DNA of 64,000 nt from Paenibacillus sp. FSL R5-0623. GTDB lineage: Bacteria; Bacillota; Bacilli; Paenibacillales; Paenibacillaceae. The position numbers and the translations under genes are program-made. Each line of letters opens with the position of its first letter. Within the stretch, counting starts at the first letter, position 1. Location: contig NZ_CP150233.1 in assembly GCF_037974265.1 (NCBI RefSeq), positions 4,588,001-4,652,000 of the forward strand, given 5' to 3'. The notes below the pieces were generated by a model, which searched no databases, was not told the origin of the DNA, and worked only from the letters and a program-made list of their open reading frames with translations. Positions 18,026-28,056 of this stretch are shown piece by piece.

Positions 18026-18044
18026 AAAAGGAGCTACTTTAAAC

Positions 18045-18644
18045 ATGGCACGTTACACTGGTCCTAAATTTAAATTGAGCCGTCGCCTCGGCATTTCCCT
18101 TAGCGGAACAGGCAAAGAATTGAAACGCCCTTTCCCTCCAGGTCAGCACGGAGCTAACCAACGCAGAAAAATGAGCAACTACGGTATGCAATTGCAAGAA
18201 AAACAAAAATTGCGCCACATGTACGGTTTGGGCGAGAAGCAATTCCGCACACTGTTCTCTAAAGCTCAAAAAATGCAAGGTATTGCCGGTGAGAACTTCA
18301 TGTTCTTGCTTGAGTGCCGCCTTGACAACCTCGTTTACCGCCTTGGGTTTGCTAACTCCCGCGCTGGAGCGCGTCAGTTGGTATCACACGGTCACGTAAC
18401 TGTAAACGGCAAAAAAGTCGATATCGCTTCTTACCAAGTAAGCACTGGCGATGTAATCGGCTTGCGTGAGAAGAGCCGCGCTCTTTCTTCCATTAAAGAA
18501 GCTTTGGAAGGACGTTCGCATCTTCCAGCATACGTTGAATACAACGAAGCAGCTGTAGAAGGTAAATTCATCCGCTTGCCTGAGCGTGCTGAATTGTCCC
18601 AAGACATCGATGAAAAACAAATCGTCGAGTTCTACAACCGTTAA
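18045..18644 (+). CDS. rpsD: 30S ribosomal protein S4
   Basis: A 199-residue protein S4. [16 protein letters not shown] opens the protein, and [34 protein letters not shown] is the S4 RNA-binding domain (about residues 90-150). S4 nucleates assembly of the small subunit by binding the 5' domain of 16S rRNA. AAAAGGAGC lies upstream of the ATG. The gene stands alone, away from the alpha operon, as in Bacillus. The N-terminal zinc-binding cysteines of some S4 proteins are absent, so this is the C-minus form. A strong promoter precedes it and a strong terminator follows. Confidence 0.97.
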   Translation: MARYTGPKFKLSRRLGISLSGTGKELKRPFPPGQHGANQRRKMSNYGMQLQEKQKLRHMYGLGEKQFRTLFSKAQKMQGIAGENFMFLLECRLDNLVYRLGFANSRAGARQLVSHGHVTVNGKKVDIASYQVSTGDVIGLREKSRALSSIKEALEGRSHLPAYVEYNEAAVEGKFIRLPERAELSQDIDEKQIVEFYNR

Positions 18645-18675
18645 TCGTTGCAATCACATTAAAGTTTCACTCCAA

Positions 18676-18708
18676 ACAGCTGTCGAGATTTTCTCGGCAG
18701 CTGTTTTT
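18676..18708 (+). terminator. Terminator of rpsD
   Basis: ACAGCTGTCGAGA (18676-18688) pairs with TCTCGGCAGCTGT (18692-18704) with one G-T pair, followed by TTTT. Confidence 0.9.
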
Positions 18709-18833
18709 CTATGCATTTTTTTAATTATCTTCATTATAGGAACGTAAATAACGATATAAAATATAGACTCCCTTCAGGAGAAGCACACATCCATATATAA
18801 CATCACAAGAATAACATCGAGGGGGATTAAAAC

Positions 18834-20939
18834 ATGCATTTTTTTCGCAATCGCAAGCTCGCTGTTAAGCTTGGACTTTTACTCGGGATCGTATTACTCT
18901 GTTGTATTGGAGCCCTGATTGCATTTAATACCAAATCCATTTACGACAAAAGCCTCCAGTACGGCGAAACCGTTGCTGGACAGGCAGCAAACCGGGCTAC
19001 AAATGAGTTTATGACTGACATTAATCAGGTCAAAAACACATTGGACACCATGAGTACCACCTTATTGGATGCCGCTCAGAATGGATCACTCAACCGTGAA
19101 GAAATCGTCAGACTTCTTGAACAATATCTGAAAAAGGACGAGAAAGTTTTTGGCTTTTATACGGGCTGGGAACCTAATGCCTTTGATGGAAAAGATGCGG
19201 ATCACGTGAATAAAAATGACTATGATGATGCTACAGGCCGCTTCATCCCCTACGCCATACGGGACGGTAATACCCTGCATTTTGAGCCTCTTACTACCTA
19301 TGAGGGAAACAGTGAAACCAGTACATACTATCAACAGCCGAAGAAAACCAAATCCATCTATTGGTCCGAGCCAGTTACCTATACAGTTGGCGGAAAAGAC
19401 ACACTACTCGTTTCGATTGTCCTCCCTCTATTAGATGAAAACAAAACTTTTCTGGGCATTGTTGGGGCCGACTTTACCATTGATCGTTTTCAGCAAAATA
19501 TAGCATCACTTAATCCGGACCAGGGTTATGCCATGCTGATTACTAGTGAAGGACAGATTGCTGCACACGGCTCCAAACCGGAACTGGCTAATGAAGGAGC
19601 CGTAATTCCATCTGAAATGAAGACAATCATTCAGCGTATACAATCTGGCGAGTCTCAGTTTTACGCCACTGACCCTGAAGTAGGGGAAGAACTATTTATT
19701 GCCGAGCCTGCCAGGTTACAAGGAACGGATTCAAACTGGTACCTTGTATCGGCGCTGCCAAAGAGTCATATCCTTCAACCTTTCTATGACAGCTTGAACT
19801 GGTCCATACTGATTGCCGCACTGGCTGTACTTCTGCTTGCAAGTGTGGTTACCTACACCATCGTCTCCATTGTAAGGCAGTTGAATCAAGTTAATATCGT
19901 CGCTGGACAGCTGGCTGGCGGGGATTTGACACAAAAGTTACCTGTGCGATCCAAAGATGAATTTGGCGTCATGGCGGGTCATATGAATCAGATGATGGAT
20001 ACACTGCGGCATACCATATCGGTTATATCCGAACATGCTTTATCTGTCGGCTCTACTTCTCAACAATTGACCGCAGGTGCCGAAGAAACAGGTAAAGCAG
20101 CCGAACTGATTGCATTAACAGGAGTCGAAGTTGCAGATAAAGCAGGTAAACAGGTGCAAGAGCTGCAAGAGTCCTCCCGTTCCATGAATGAAATATCTGC
20201 AGGGATCGGAAGAATTGCAAAGGCCGCCTCCGATGTATCGGATTCATCGCGAGCTGTGGCTGAGCGAACAACTGTTGGAACCGATAAGATTCAGTCCGCC
20301 ATGCGTATGGTTGATAGTGCCACCTCTTCTGTGCAGACGTCCATGACCGCACTGGAGAATTTCCGTCAACGTTCGGAAGAGATTGGACATATTACAGGCA
20401 TGATCACGGAAGTTAGCCGTCAAACCAATCTTCTTGCCCTTAACGCTTCCATTGAAGCATCACGAGCAGGTGAACACGGGCGCGGCTTTGGTGTTGTTGC
20501 TTCCGAGATTCGTAATCTGGCTGAACAATCCAGAATATCGGCAGCGCAGATTGCAGCGTTAATTCATAGTGTTCAGCAAGAGGTCCTTTCTCTCGTTGAA
20601 AATATGGAACAGGGGAATGCCGAGGTGAGCCATATAGCGGAAGTGATTAATGAAAGTGGTGAACTATTCCTCTCCATTTCATCACAGATTACAGATGTTA
20701 ATGAGCAGATTGAGCATGTCTCAGCCATTGCGCAGCAGATGTCAGCTGGGTCACAGCAGGTGGATGCCACGTTAGTGCAACTCAAAACCATTGGTCATGA
20801 GACGGCAGATCACGCAACTCGTGTTGCCTCTGCCTCTGAAGAACAACTCGCATCCATGGAAGAGATTACGGCGGCATCTGCCTCACTGGCTAATCTTACC
20901 CAGGAACTATTAGAGCTGATTCAACGCTTCAAAACCTAA
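18834..20939 (+). CDS. Methyl-accepting chemotaxis protein with Cache sensor
   Basis: A 701-residue transmembrane chemoreceptor. Transmembrane segment 1 is residues about 9-29 and segment 2 about 320-345. Between them lies an extracellular double-Cache-type sensor (FGFYTGWEPNAFDG, then YYQQPKKTKSIYWSEP and IVLPLLDENKTFLGIVGADF). A HAMP domain follows (about 345-400), then the signalling domain with the conserved hairpin tip ALNASIEASRAGEHGRGFGVVASEIRNLAEQS, which contacts CheA and CheW. Ligand is unknown; Cache receptors of this kind often sense amino acids or organic acids. The start ATG follows GAGGGGGATTAAAAC. No other chemotaxis gene adjoins it. Confidence 0.92.
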   Translation: MHFFRNRKLAVKLGLLLGIVLLCCIGALIAFNTKSIYDKSLQYGETVAGQAANRATNEFMTDINQVKNTLDTMSTTLLDAAQNGSLNREEIVRLLEQYLKKDEKVFGFYTGWEPNAFDGKDADHVNKNDYDDATGRFIPYAIRDGNTLHFEPLTTYEGNSETSTYYQQPKKTKSIYWSEPVTYTVGGKDTLLVSIVLPLLDENKTFLGIVGADFTIDRFQQNIASLNPDQGYAMLITSEGQIAAHGSKPELANEGAVIPSEMKTIIQRIQSGESQFYATDPEVGEELFIAEPARLQGTDSNWYLVSALPKSHILQPFYDSLNWSILIAALAVLLLASVVTYTIVSIVRQLNQVNIVAGQLAGGDLTQKLPVRSKDEFGVMAGHMNQMMDTLRHTISVISEHALSVGSTSQQLTAGAEETGKAAELIALTGVEVADKAGKQVQELQESSRSMNEISAGIGRIAKAASDVSDSSRAVAERTTVGTDKIQSAMRMVDSATSSVQTSMTALENFRQRSEEIGHITGMITEVSRQTNLLALNASIEASRAGEHGRGFGVVASEIRNLAEQSRISAAQIAALIHSVQQEVLSLVENMEQGNAEVSHIAEVINESGELFLSISSQITDVNEQIEHVSAIAQQMSAGSQQVDATLVQLKTIGHETADHATRVASASEEQLASMEEITAASASLANLTQELLELIQRFKT

Positions 20940-21168
20940 TGTAGAAGACCTCCAATACGACAAATCATTCAGGTCACCCTATGCACCTCAGCATGGAGGT
21001 GGCCTGCTTATTTTGGCTTACAACTCATGAAATGTGCTCCAATATCGCATGATATATAGCATAATGCATGGCAGAATGGCAAATTTCGACCATTACTTGT
21101 ATTTCTCAGGCATGCAAACCCGCCTTTTTATGCTATAATAAGTGCTGTTAAAAGGAGGAAGACACTGA

Positions 21169-24100
21169 ATGGTTGATGTTAATAAGAAAAAGCCCGATGA
21201 ACAGCCTGTACGCAAACGTAGCTTTGCCCGCAGACTGGGAAGTTTCGTCAAATGGATGGTTGTCCTTGGATTTATGGGGGCACTATTTGTAGGCGGTGCT
21301 TTGATGGGATACGTCAGTTCCATTGTGAAAGACGAGCCTGTCCGTTCAAGGGCCCTGATTGAACAAAAAGTCAGCGAAAACTCCATCACAGGCTTTGCTT
21401 ACTTTGCCGACGGCAGTCCGATCGGTCAATTACGTACGGAAGAAGACAGGCGTCCGGTCACTACGGACCAGATCCCACAGAAGGTTATTGATGCTGTCAT
21501 TTCGATTGAAGACAATCATTTTTACGAACATAAAGGTGTAGACATGAGCGGAACACTACGTGCCGTGAAACAGAAAGTGCTGAAAGAATCAGTACAAACC
21601 GGCGGTAGTACACTGACTCAGCAATTGGCGCGTCGTGTGTTTTTGAATCTGGATCGCACGGAAGATCGGAAAGTGAAAGAAATTTTGCTCTCACTCCGAC
21701 TCGAACGTTTCCTGACGAAAGACGAGATCATGACAGCCTATCTGAACAAAGTTCCTTTTGGTAATGGTTCCAGCGGATACAACGTTTACGGAATCAAAGC
21801 GGCCGCCAAAGGATTGTTCAATATTAATGATCTAGAAAAAATCAACATCGCTCAAGCTGCTTATCTTGCTGGATTGCCACAACTCCCCTCCTCTTACTCC
21901 GCTTTTAATGGTAAAGGTGATTTTGTAGAGGAAAATTTTGACCGCGCAATCAACCGTCAGCATCTGGTACTGCGCCGTATGCTTGAACTGGGTAAAATCA
22001 ATCAGTCCGAGTATGACAAAGCTCTTGCTTTTGATATCAAAAGCTCACTCGCTCCGAAGACCATCAAGGCTTACAACACTTATCCATATCTTATGATGGA
22101 AACGGAACGACAAGCTGCACAGATTTTGATGAAACAGTTGAATTCCGACACAGCTGAATCTACAGACAAAGCTACGGATGCAGCCACACCTCAGAAGGAA
22201 AGCAGTGCATTATTAGAGGAAGCTCAGACGCAACTGCGGACAGGTGGATATCGGATATACACGACCATCAACAAAAGTATCTACAAAACGATGCGTACCA
22301 TTGCGGAAGATGACAGCAATTTCTCAGCAGATGATCCTGTCAAAGGAAAAGAACAAACTGCTGCCATGCTGATTAATCACAAAACCGGTGCTATTCTGGG
22401 CATGATCGAGGGTCGGGATTTCCAGGACGAACAGATGAACTATGCAACGCAGATGATACGTCAGCCAGGTTCAACGATGAAACCTATTGCAGCTTATCTG
22501 CCAGCTCTGGATGAGGGTCTTGTCCAACCTGCTTCTATTATTGATGACTCACCGATCATTCTCAAAAATGGTCCGAGCGGCTACCACATTGCCAAGAATG
22601 CCAACAATCGGTATCAGGGACTGGTCACTGCCCGCAGAGCACTGAATTATTCTCTTAATATACCGGCTCTGAAGTTGTTTAATGAAGAAGTAGGGATCGA
22701 GAAAGCTTGGACTTTCGCCAAGAAACTGGGGATTACCACCATTCAGAAGGAAGACTATCAGGCTCAGACAGGTGTTCTTGGAGGTCTCCAATACGGTGTA
22801 ACCGTTGAAGAATTAACCAGTGCCTATGGTGCTATCGCCAATAAGGGTGTATATAATGATTCTTACATGATTAGCAAAATTGTAGATTCCAAAGGCAACA
22901 TCGTTTATAAACATGATACTGAACCTGTCCAAGCCTTCTCGGAGCAGACAGCATACCTGATGACCGATATGCTGCGGACCGTTATTACAGAAGGAACGGC
23001 AGATAAAGTACGTGAAAATTACAAATATTCCAAGAGTGTGCCAATTGTAGGTAAAACGGGTTCCACTCAAAACTACGCAGATGTCTGGTTTGAAGGTTAT
23101 ACACCAGATGTCACACTTGGCGTGTGGGTTGGATACAAACAGCCGGTGAATACGCTGGAAAGTAAATCACAGAGAAAACGTGCGCAGCAGCTGTGGTCGA
23201 AAATCCTGAACGAAGTGATCGATACGCAAAAAGATCTGTTCGTCACGGATTCGTTCAAAAAACCATCTGGCATCGAAACGCGCACGGTGTCTGCATACAG
23301 TGGCAAGTTGCCAACATCCATGACTGACAAATTTGTTACGGATATTTTCAACAGCAAGTTTGTTCCGAAGGACAGCGATGACGGTGTAGCCAAAGCCAGG
23401 TACATCACTTACAATGGCGTAAACTATATTCCGCGTGACGGAACACCTTCGGACATGTTGAAGGAAAAAACAGTAATCAAGCGTAAAAAACCAATCTCGG
23501 ATCTCATCAAAGAATTGCAAAATGCATTCTCACGTATGAGTCGACATGAATCACTCGCTTATTATCTTCCTGAAGATGCGGATGCAGACATGCCAACACA
23601 GATTGATCCAAGAACAGATAACGGCAAAGCTCCTGATGCACCAAGCAACGTACGGATCTCAACCTCGGGTGACAGAGCAGTCATTACATTTAATGCCACA
23701 CCTGAAAATGATGTCGTGGGTTATCGTCTGTACCGTTCGGTAAACGGTGGAGGATTCCAGAACCAGGGTCAGGTTGTCTTGGCCGGTGAATCCAGATCAT
23801 TCTCTGCATATGCTGCGCAAGGCGGTAACTTCGCTTTCTATGTAACGGCAGTGGATGTTGCCGGCAGAGAGTCTGCTCCTAGCGCTACAGTAAATAGTGC
23901 TGGTGTAGCTCCTCCTGTGGAAGAAGAGATTAATGAGCCAATTGAAGTTCCAGGTACAATCATTACACCAGGAGAAACGCAGACCGATAACACAACAACG
24001 ACAGCCCCAGGCACACCTGGTCAAGTCAGCGTATCTGCCCTCTCTCAAGGACTGCGTATTCAATGGGCGTCCAGTCCAAACGCAGATAGTTATGCTGTAT

Positions 24101-24264
24101 ATTACAGTGAAACAGGCTCAGCTCCTTACACCAAAATTGGAACAACAGCGGGAAATACCATGGACTATGGAGTACCCGCATCGACGAGTGGATGGTTCAA
24201 GGTATCTGCCAGCAATAGTGCGGGTGAATCCGAACCTTCTGCAGCCATACATTTTCAACCCTGA
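21169..24264 (+). CDS. Class A penicillin-binding protein 1A with two fibronectin type III domains
   Basis: A 1031-residue bifunctional peptidoglycan synthase. A cytoplasmic tail and one membrane anchor (about residues 31-52) lead to the GT51 glycosyltransferase (EDNHFYEHKGVD and GGSTLTQQLAR). The transpeptidase follows, with active-site STMK (in RQPGSTMKPIAAYL), SLN (in NYSLNIPALK) and KTGST. The last 230 residues hold two fibronectin type III-like domains (about 815-905 and 945-1030) joined by a Thr/Pro-rich linker (about 915-945). Such extensions are common in Paenibacillus and Bacillus PBP1 and may bind wall polymers. AAAAGGAGGAA precedes the ATG. Two terminators follow. Confidence 0.93.
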   Translation: MVDVNKKKPDEQPVRKRSFARRLGSFVKWMVVLGFMGALFVGGALMGYVSSIVKDEPVRSRALIEQKVSENSITGFAYFADGSPIGQLRTEEDRRPVTTDQIPQKVIDAVISIEDNHFYEHKGVDMSGTLRAVKQKVLKESVQTGGSTLTQQLARRVFLNLDRTEDRKVKEILLSLRLERFLTKDEIMTAYLNKVPFGNGSSGYNVYGIKAAAKGLFNINDLEKINIAQAAYLAGLPQLPSSYSAFNGKGDFVEENFDRAINRQHLVLRRMLELGKINQSEYDKALAFDIKSSLAPKTIKAYNTYPYLMMETERQAAQILMKQLNSDTAESTDKATDAATPQKESSALLEEAQTQLRTGGYRIYTTINKSIYKTMRTIAEDDSNFSADDPVKGKEQTAAMLINHKTGAILGMIEGRDFQDEQMNYATQMIRQPGSTMKPIAAYLPALDEGLVQPASIIDDSPIILKNGPSGYHIAKNANNRYQGLVTARRALNYSLNIPALKLFNEEVGIEKAWTFAKKLGITTIQKEDYQAQTGVLGGLQYGVTVEELTSAYGAIANKGVYNDSYMISKIVDSKGNIVYKHDTEPVQAFSEQTAYLMTDMLRTVITEGTADKVRENYKYSKSVPIVGKTGSTQNYADVWFEGYTPDVTLGVWVGYKQPVNTLESKSQRKRAQQLWSKILNEVIDTQKDLFVTDSFKKPSGIETRTVSAYSGKLPTSMTDKFVTDIFNSKFVPKDSDDGVAKARYITYNGVNYIPRDGTPSDMLKEKTVIKRKKPISDLIKELQNAFSRMSRHESLAYYLPEDADADMPTQIDPRTDNGKAPDAPSNVRISTSGDRAVITFNATPENDVVGYRLYRSVNGGGFQNQGQVVLAGESRSFSAYAAQGGNFAFYVTAVDVAGRESAPSATVNSAGVAPPVEEEINEPIEVPGTIITPGETQTDNTTTTAPGTPGQVSVSALSQGLRIQWASSPNADSYAVYYSETGSAPYTKIGTTAGNTMDYGVPASTSGWFKVSASNSAGESEPSAAIHFQP

Positions 24265-24288
24265 TTAAGGCATAGCTTTCCAAAACAA

Positions 24289-24326
24289 GCCGCACCCTCA
24301 GACTGTATCTGAGTGTGCGGCTTTTT
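24289..24326 (+). terminator. Terminator of the PBP1A gene
   Basis: The arms 24289-24302 and 24309-24321 pair with one mismatch, and TTTTT follows. Confidence 0.85.
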
Positions 24327-24346
24327 ATTTGTATTTACAGTAAGCC

Positions 24347-24386
24347 AAAAAGCCTGCTTCATGCCATTGGCATAAAACAGGCTTTT
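24347..24386. terminator. Second hairpin between PBP1A and acsA, likely acsA terminator
   Basis: AAAAGCCTG (24347-24355) pairs with CAGGCTTTT (24378-24386), with an inner ATGCCA/TGGCAT pairing. A and T flank both sides, so it can work in either direction and probably ends acsA. Confidence 0.7.
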
Positions 24387-24504
24387 ATAATTCATTTTAA
24401 TGGGTAGAGTCACTGTATTCGGAACCGCAGAATATTAACTTCTTACCTACTACTCAATGTATGACCATCGATACCAACACATTGATGATCCTAGCACTGT
24501 CGCG

Positions 24505-26229
24505 TTATTCTTCAATGGTGGATAGATCTCCTGTTGGCAGATCAAGCTCCCAGGCTTTCAAGACACGGCGCATGATCTTGCCGGAACGTGTCTTGGGCAG
24601 TTTATCCTTAAACTCAATCTCACGCGGAGCAGCGTGGGCAGACAGACCCTCTTTGACAAAACGATAGATCTCTTCTTTTAGCTCCGGTGTCGCCTCATAT
24701 CCTTCACGAAGCGCCACAAAGGCCTTGATGATCTCCCCACGTGTCACATCCGGCTTACCAATTACACCCGCCTCTGCTACCGCAGGATGCTCCACGAGCT
24801 TGCTCTCCACCTCAAAGGGGCCGATACGCTCCCCTGACGAATTAATCACATCATCAATCCGTCCCTGGAACCAGAAATACCCTTCTTCATCCATATAAGC
24901 GGAGTCACCGGATACATACCAGCCCGTAAGCCTGAAATACTCCTCATATTTCACAGGGTTATTCCAGATCTTCGCCATCATCGATGGCCAAGGTGTCCGT
25001 ATGGCCAGATTACCCATACTGTACGGCGGCAATTCCTGCCCGTGATCATCTATAATGGCTGCTTCGATTCCAGGCAACGGACGTCCCATGGAGCCAGGCT
25101 TGATCGGCATTCCGGGATAGTTACAGATCAGCTGTGCACCTGTTTCCGTCATCCACCATGTATCATGAATTCGCTGACCATAGGCTTTCCATCCCCAACG
25201 AACAACCTCCGGATTGAGCGGTTCACCGACAGACATGACATGACGCAGACTGCTCAGATCAAACTGGGCAATGGTCTCTTCTCCCGCTCCCATCAGCATA
25301 CGGAAGGCCGTTGGTGCACTGTACCAGATCGTGACTTTGTTCTTCTGGATGGTGCTGTACCAATCTTGAGGACTGAAACGACCGCCTCGTATCACATTGG
25401 TTACTCCGTTGAGCCATGGAGCAAAGATACCGTAAGAGGTGCCTGTCACCCAACCAGGGTCAGCAGTACACCAGTACACATCATCCTCACGTAAATCCAG
25501 AACAACCTTACCTGTATAATAGTGCTGAATCATGGCATTTTGAACATGGTATACCCCTTTGGGTTTACCCGTAGAGCCTGAGGTATAATGAATAAGCAAA
25601 CCATCCTCACGATTCAGCCACTCTACTTCCATCTCATCCGAAGCGGCAGACATCTCTGCATCAAAATCGATGAGTCCTTCTTCAGTCTGCACGCCCCCAC
25701 CCACAATAAATATATGTTTGAGTTCGGGCAATTCGGAACGTTTGATGCGTTTTAGCAATTCCGGAGTGGTGACGAGTGCTACTGCTCCGCTATCCTCCAG
25801 CCGATCCTTCACTGCCGTTTCCATAAAAGCTTCGAACAACGGGCCCGCGATGGCTCCAGCTTTCAATATGCCCAGAAGACTAAAATACAGCTCAGGACTT
25901 CGAGGCATAAAAATAAACACCCGTTCCCCTTTGGCTATGCCATATTTGCGGAGAACGTTCCCGAACCGACTCGACTGTTCGCTCAGATCAGCAAAAGTAT
26001 AGGCCTCTTCACGTGAAGCATCGCTATACAATAAAGCGGTTTTCCCGCCCCTTCCTTCCAGTACATGACGATCAATCGCTTCATGCGCCATGTTTACTTT
26101 TCCGCTGGCGTGCCACGTAAAGTGCCTTTCCACCGATTCCCAATCGAACCGGCTTCTCGCCTCCGTGTAATCGCCCAGGTTAGATTCGGACACAACCGTT
26201 TGCAGCATCTCACCATGTGCTTGACTCAT
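24505..26229 (-). CDS. acsA: Acetyl-CoA synthetase (acetate-CoA ligase)
   Basis: A 574-residue AMP-forming ligase that activates acetate to acetyl-CoA through acetyl-AMP. It shows the AMP-binding P-loop YTSGSTGKPKGV (about residue 220), the TWWMTETG motif, the GRIDDVINSSGERI hinge, and the C-terminal PKTRSGKIMRR loop. The Lys before IMRR is the residue that AcuA acetylates in B. subtilis to switch AcsA off. Length matches B. subtilis AcsA (572). AAGGAGG precedes the ATG. The gene is divergent from acuA across a region with a cre site, as in Bacillus, so carbon catabolite control by CcpA (encoded nearby) is expected. Confidence 0.95.
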   Translation of the reverse strand: MSQAHGEMLQTVVSESNLGDYTEARSRFDWESVERHFTWHASGKVNMAHEAIDRHVLEGRGGKTALLYSDASREEAYTFADLSEQSSRFGNVLRKYGIAKGERVFIFMPRSPELYFSLLGILKAGAIAGPLFEAFMETAVKDRLEDSGAVALVTTPELLKRIKRSELPELKHIFIVGGGVQTEEGLIDFDAEMSAASDEMEVEWLNREDGLLIHYTSGSTGKPKGVYHVQNAMIQHYYTGKVVLDLREDDVYWCTADPGWVTGTSYGIFAPWLNGVTNVIRGGRFSPQDWYSTIQKNKVTIWYSAPTAFRMLMGAGEETIAQFDLSSLRHVMSVGEPLNPEVVRWGWKAYGQRIHDTWWMTETGAQLICNYPGMPIKPGSMGRPLPGIEAAIIDDHGQELPPYSMGNLAIRTPWPSMMAKIWNNPVKYEEYFRLTGWYVSGDSAYMDEEGYFWFQGRIDDVINSSGERIGPFEVESKLVEHPAVAEAGVIGKPDVTRGEIIKAFVALREGYEATPELKEEIYRFVKEGLSAHAAPREIEFKDKLPKTRSGKIMRRVLKAWELDLPTGDLSTIEE

Positions 26230-26295
26230 GCTTGCCAGCCTCCTTCAACTCGACATTTCGATTCCCGTTAGGGGTCAATCCTCATTGCCTTTGTG

Positions 26296-26325
26296 TTGAC
26301 TGAACTTCCAGTTAGCGCTTACATT
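26296..26325 (+). promoter_or_regulatory. acuA promoter overlapping a cre site (CcpA operator)
   Basis: TTGACT (26296-26301) and TACATT (26320-26325), 18 bp apart, form a promoter toward acuA. The minus strand of 26310-26323 reads TGTAAGCGCTAACT, 13 of 14 positions matching the cre consensus TGWAANCGNTNWCA. The site overlaps the -10 box, so bound CcpA would block acuA and could act as a roadblock for acsA. Confidence 0.75.
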
Positions 26326-26498
26326 AGTAGAGAGAACTTCTCATCATGTACTTGCTCGGCCAAACAGATGTTAACTATACTGTATTGAATTGTGAACATT
26401 TTTTGTCTACGCAATTATAGCAAATCTTTTCAATTGTCGTCTATGGCTTTTCAATTTTTTGGATTTTTGCTATAAGTAGGGGGAGAGGAGCATGAACC

Positions 26499-27131
26499 AT
26501 GGAACATATCAAAGAATATCATATGCGTTCCATCTTCAAGTCCGGCCACCGAATTACTGTTGAAGGCCCTGTGCAGGCCGAGGAGATAACACGTCTTGCC
26601 TTTCATCCGGATCTGGATGCCTTTCGGCGCCCAACGGAGCAGCAGGAAGCTCTCGCCGAGATCGCATCATTGCCTGAAGGTCGAATTATCATTGCACACG
26701 AAAATGAAACGATTATCGGTTATGTAACCTTTCACTATGCGGATGAATGTGAGCGCTGGTCTGAGGGAAACATGACTGATCTGATTGAGCTTGGGGCAAT
26801 CGAAGTTGCGGATGACTATCGCTCCCTTGGCATTGGACGTGAGATGTTGCTTACCGCTTTGGAAGATAAATACATGGAGAACTACATTATTTTCACCACA
26901 GAATATTATTGGCATTGGGATCTGAAGGGCAGCGGACTAAACGTATGGGATTATCGCAAAATGATGGAGAGGCTGATGGAAACGATCGATATGACCTGGT
27001 ATGCAACAGACGACCCCGAAATCTGTTCACATCCTGCGAACTGTTTGATGGTGCGAATCGGAAGTCAGGTGCCCATCACATCAGAAGAACAGTTTGATCG
27101 TGTACGCTTCCGCCATCGGTTCATGTACTAA
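26499..27131 (+). CDS. acuA: AcuA protein acetyltransferase
   Basis: A 210-residue GNAT-family protein with exactly the length of B. subtilis AcuA. The acetyl-CoA-binding motif is VADDYRSLGIGREML (about residue 110). AcuA acetylates and inactivates acetyl-CoA synthetase AcsA; AcuC removes the acetyl group. The divergent arrangement with acsA makes the identity nearly certain. Unlike B. subtilis, acuB and acuC do not follow: a terminator comes directly after, so the deacetylase step must be encoded elsewhere or by a sirtuin. GAGAGGAG lies upstream of the ATG. Confidence 0.9.
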   Translation: MEHIKEYHMRSIFKSGHRITVEGPVQAEEITRLAFHPDLDAFRRPTEQQEALAEIASLPEGRIIIAHENETIIGYVTFHYADECERWSEGNMTDLIELGAIEVADDYRSLGIGREMLLTALEDKYMENYIIFTTEYYWHWDLKGSGLNVWDYRKMMERLMETIDMTWYATDDPEICSHPANCLMVRIGSQVPITSEEQFDRVRFRHRFMY

Positions 27132-27165
27132 GTCAATGATCTGTTCGACAAACGATATACATAAC

Positions 27166-27228
27166 AAAAACCGCCTCTCGCAGCGTTGCTCCATACTTCA
27201 TGGAACAGCTAATCGAAAGGCGGTTTTT
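27166..27228. terminator. Bidirectional terminator between acuA and mtnN
   Basis: The outer arms 27166-27180 and 27214-27228 (AAAAACCGCCT and AGGCGGTTTTT core) enclose an inner GTTGCTCC/GGAACAGC pairing. Convergent genes flank it. Confidence 0.8.
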
Positions 27229-27241
27229 CAAGTTACTTCCA

Positions 27242-27937
27242 TTACATATTTTCTAACATGTGCTCCACAATACGGTGTGAACGCTGCGAAGATTCCACGG
27301 TAAATTCAGCAAAGTTAACATGCGCTGAACCATCCGCTTTATCTGACATCCCACGCAGGACAACAAATGGTACTCGATTCATGTAACAGACCTGAGCAAC
27401 TGCTGCCCCTTCCATCTCGGCACATGCACCGTCCATTTCAGTATATAACATGTTAACCGTATCTTTATTCGCAATAAATTGGTCTCCAGATAACACTTTA
27501 CCGATCAGGTAATTGGCTCCCTGCGCTTTACATGCTTCTTCAGCCAGTGTAATAAGCGAAGCCTCGGCAGGGAATGCAGATGTCTCCTGGTAAGGAATAA
27601 CCCCGCGTGCAAACCCCAGTGGCGTTACATCCATGTCGTGCTGAACACATACAGACGATATAACCATATCTCCGATGTTCAGATCGGGGTTAACCGCACC
27701 CGCGACACCTGTGAAGATAATCCGATTAACCTGAAAACGATCAATCAATATCTGCGTTGTAACCGCTGCATTTACTTTACCTACGCCGGATTTGCACACG
27801 ACAATATGCTTGCCAAGCCACTCGCCCGCAACGTATGTAATTCCGGTTTGTTTGACCGTCTCAAGCTGCTTCATACCTGCCAGCAAAAGCTCGACTTCCT
27901 CATCCATCGCTCCGATAATACCAATCGTTTCACTCAC
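27242..27937 (-). CDS. mtnN: 5'-methylthioadenosine/S-adenosylhomocysteine nucleosidase
   Basis: A 231-residue nucleosidase of the PNP/MTAN family that cleaves adenine from methylthioadenosine and S-adenosylhomocysteine, serving methionine salvage and the activated methyl cycle. Signatures: GIIGAMDEEVELLL at the start, FTGVAGAV, VLSGDQFI, the EMEGAAVAQV motif with catalytic Glu, and RGMSDKAD. The start is GTG 27937, with GGGGG about 9 nt upstream. It lies downstream of ccpA on the same strand, but a terminator stands between them. Confidence 0.94.
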   Translation of the reverse strand: MSETIGIIGAMDEEVELLLAGMKQLETVKQTGITYVAGEWLGKHIVVCKSGVGKVNAAVTTQILIDRFQVNRIIFTGVAGAVNPDLNIGDMVISSVCVQHDMDVTPLGFARGVIPYQETSAFPAEASLITLAEEACKAQGANYLIGKVLSGDQFIANKDTVNMLYTEMDGACAEMEGAAVAQVCYMNRVPFVVLRGMSDKADGSAHVNFAEFTVESSQRSHRIVEHMLENM

Positions 27938-27980
27938 CTTCTGATACCCCCTGTTTTCATTTTTAAACTAATTCAGCACA

Positions 27981-28002
27981 AAAGCTCCGTCTCCGGAGCT
28001 TT
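27981..28002 (-). terminator. Terminator of ccpA
   Basis: AAAGCTCCG (27981-27989) pairs with CGGAGCTTT (27994-28002), and TTTTG follows on the minus strand. Confidence 0.7.
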
Positions 28003-28056
28003 CGCATATCCCTTATGTAGAGAGAATGACTTCTCTCTTGCTGTATATAATCCCGA

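Noticed and set aside
24461-24667. Plus-strand frame at the end of acsA
   Set aside because: Antisense to the AcsA C-terminal domain and spans its terminator.
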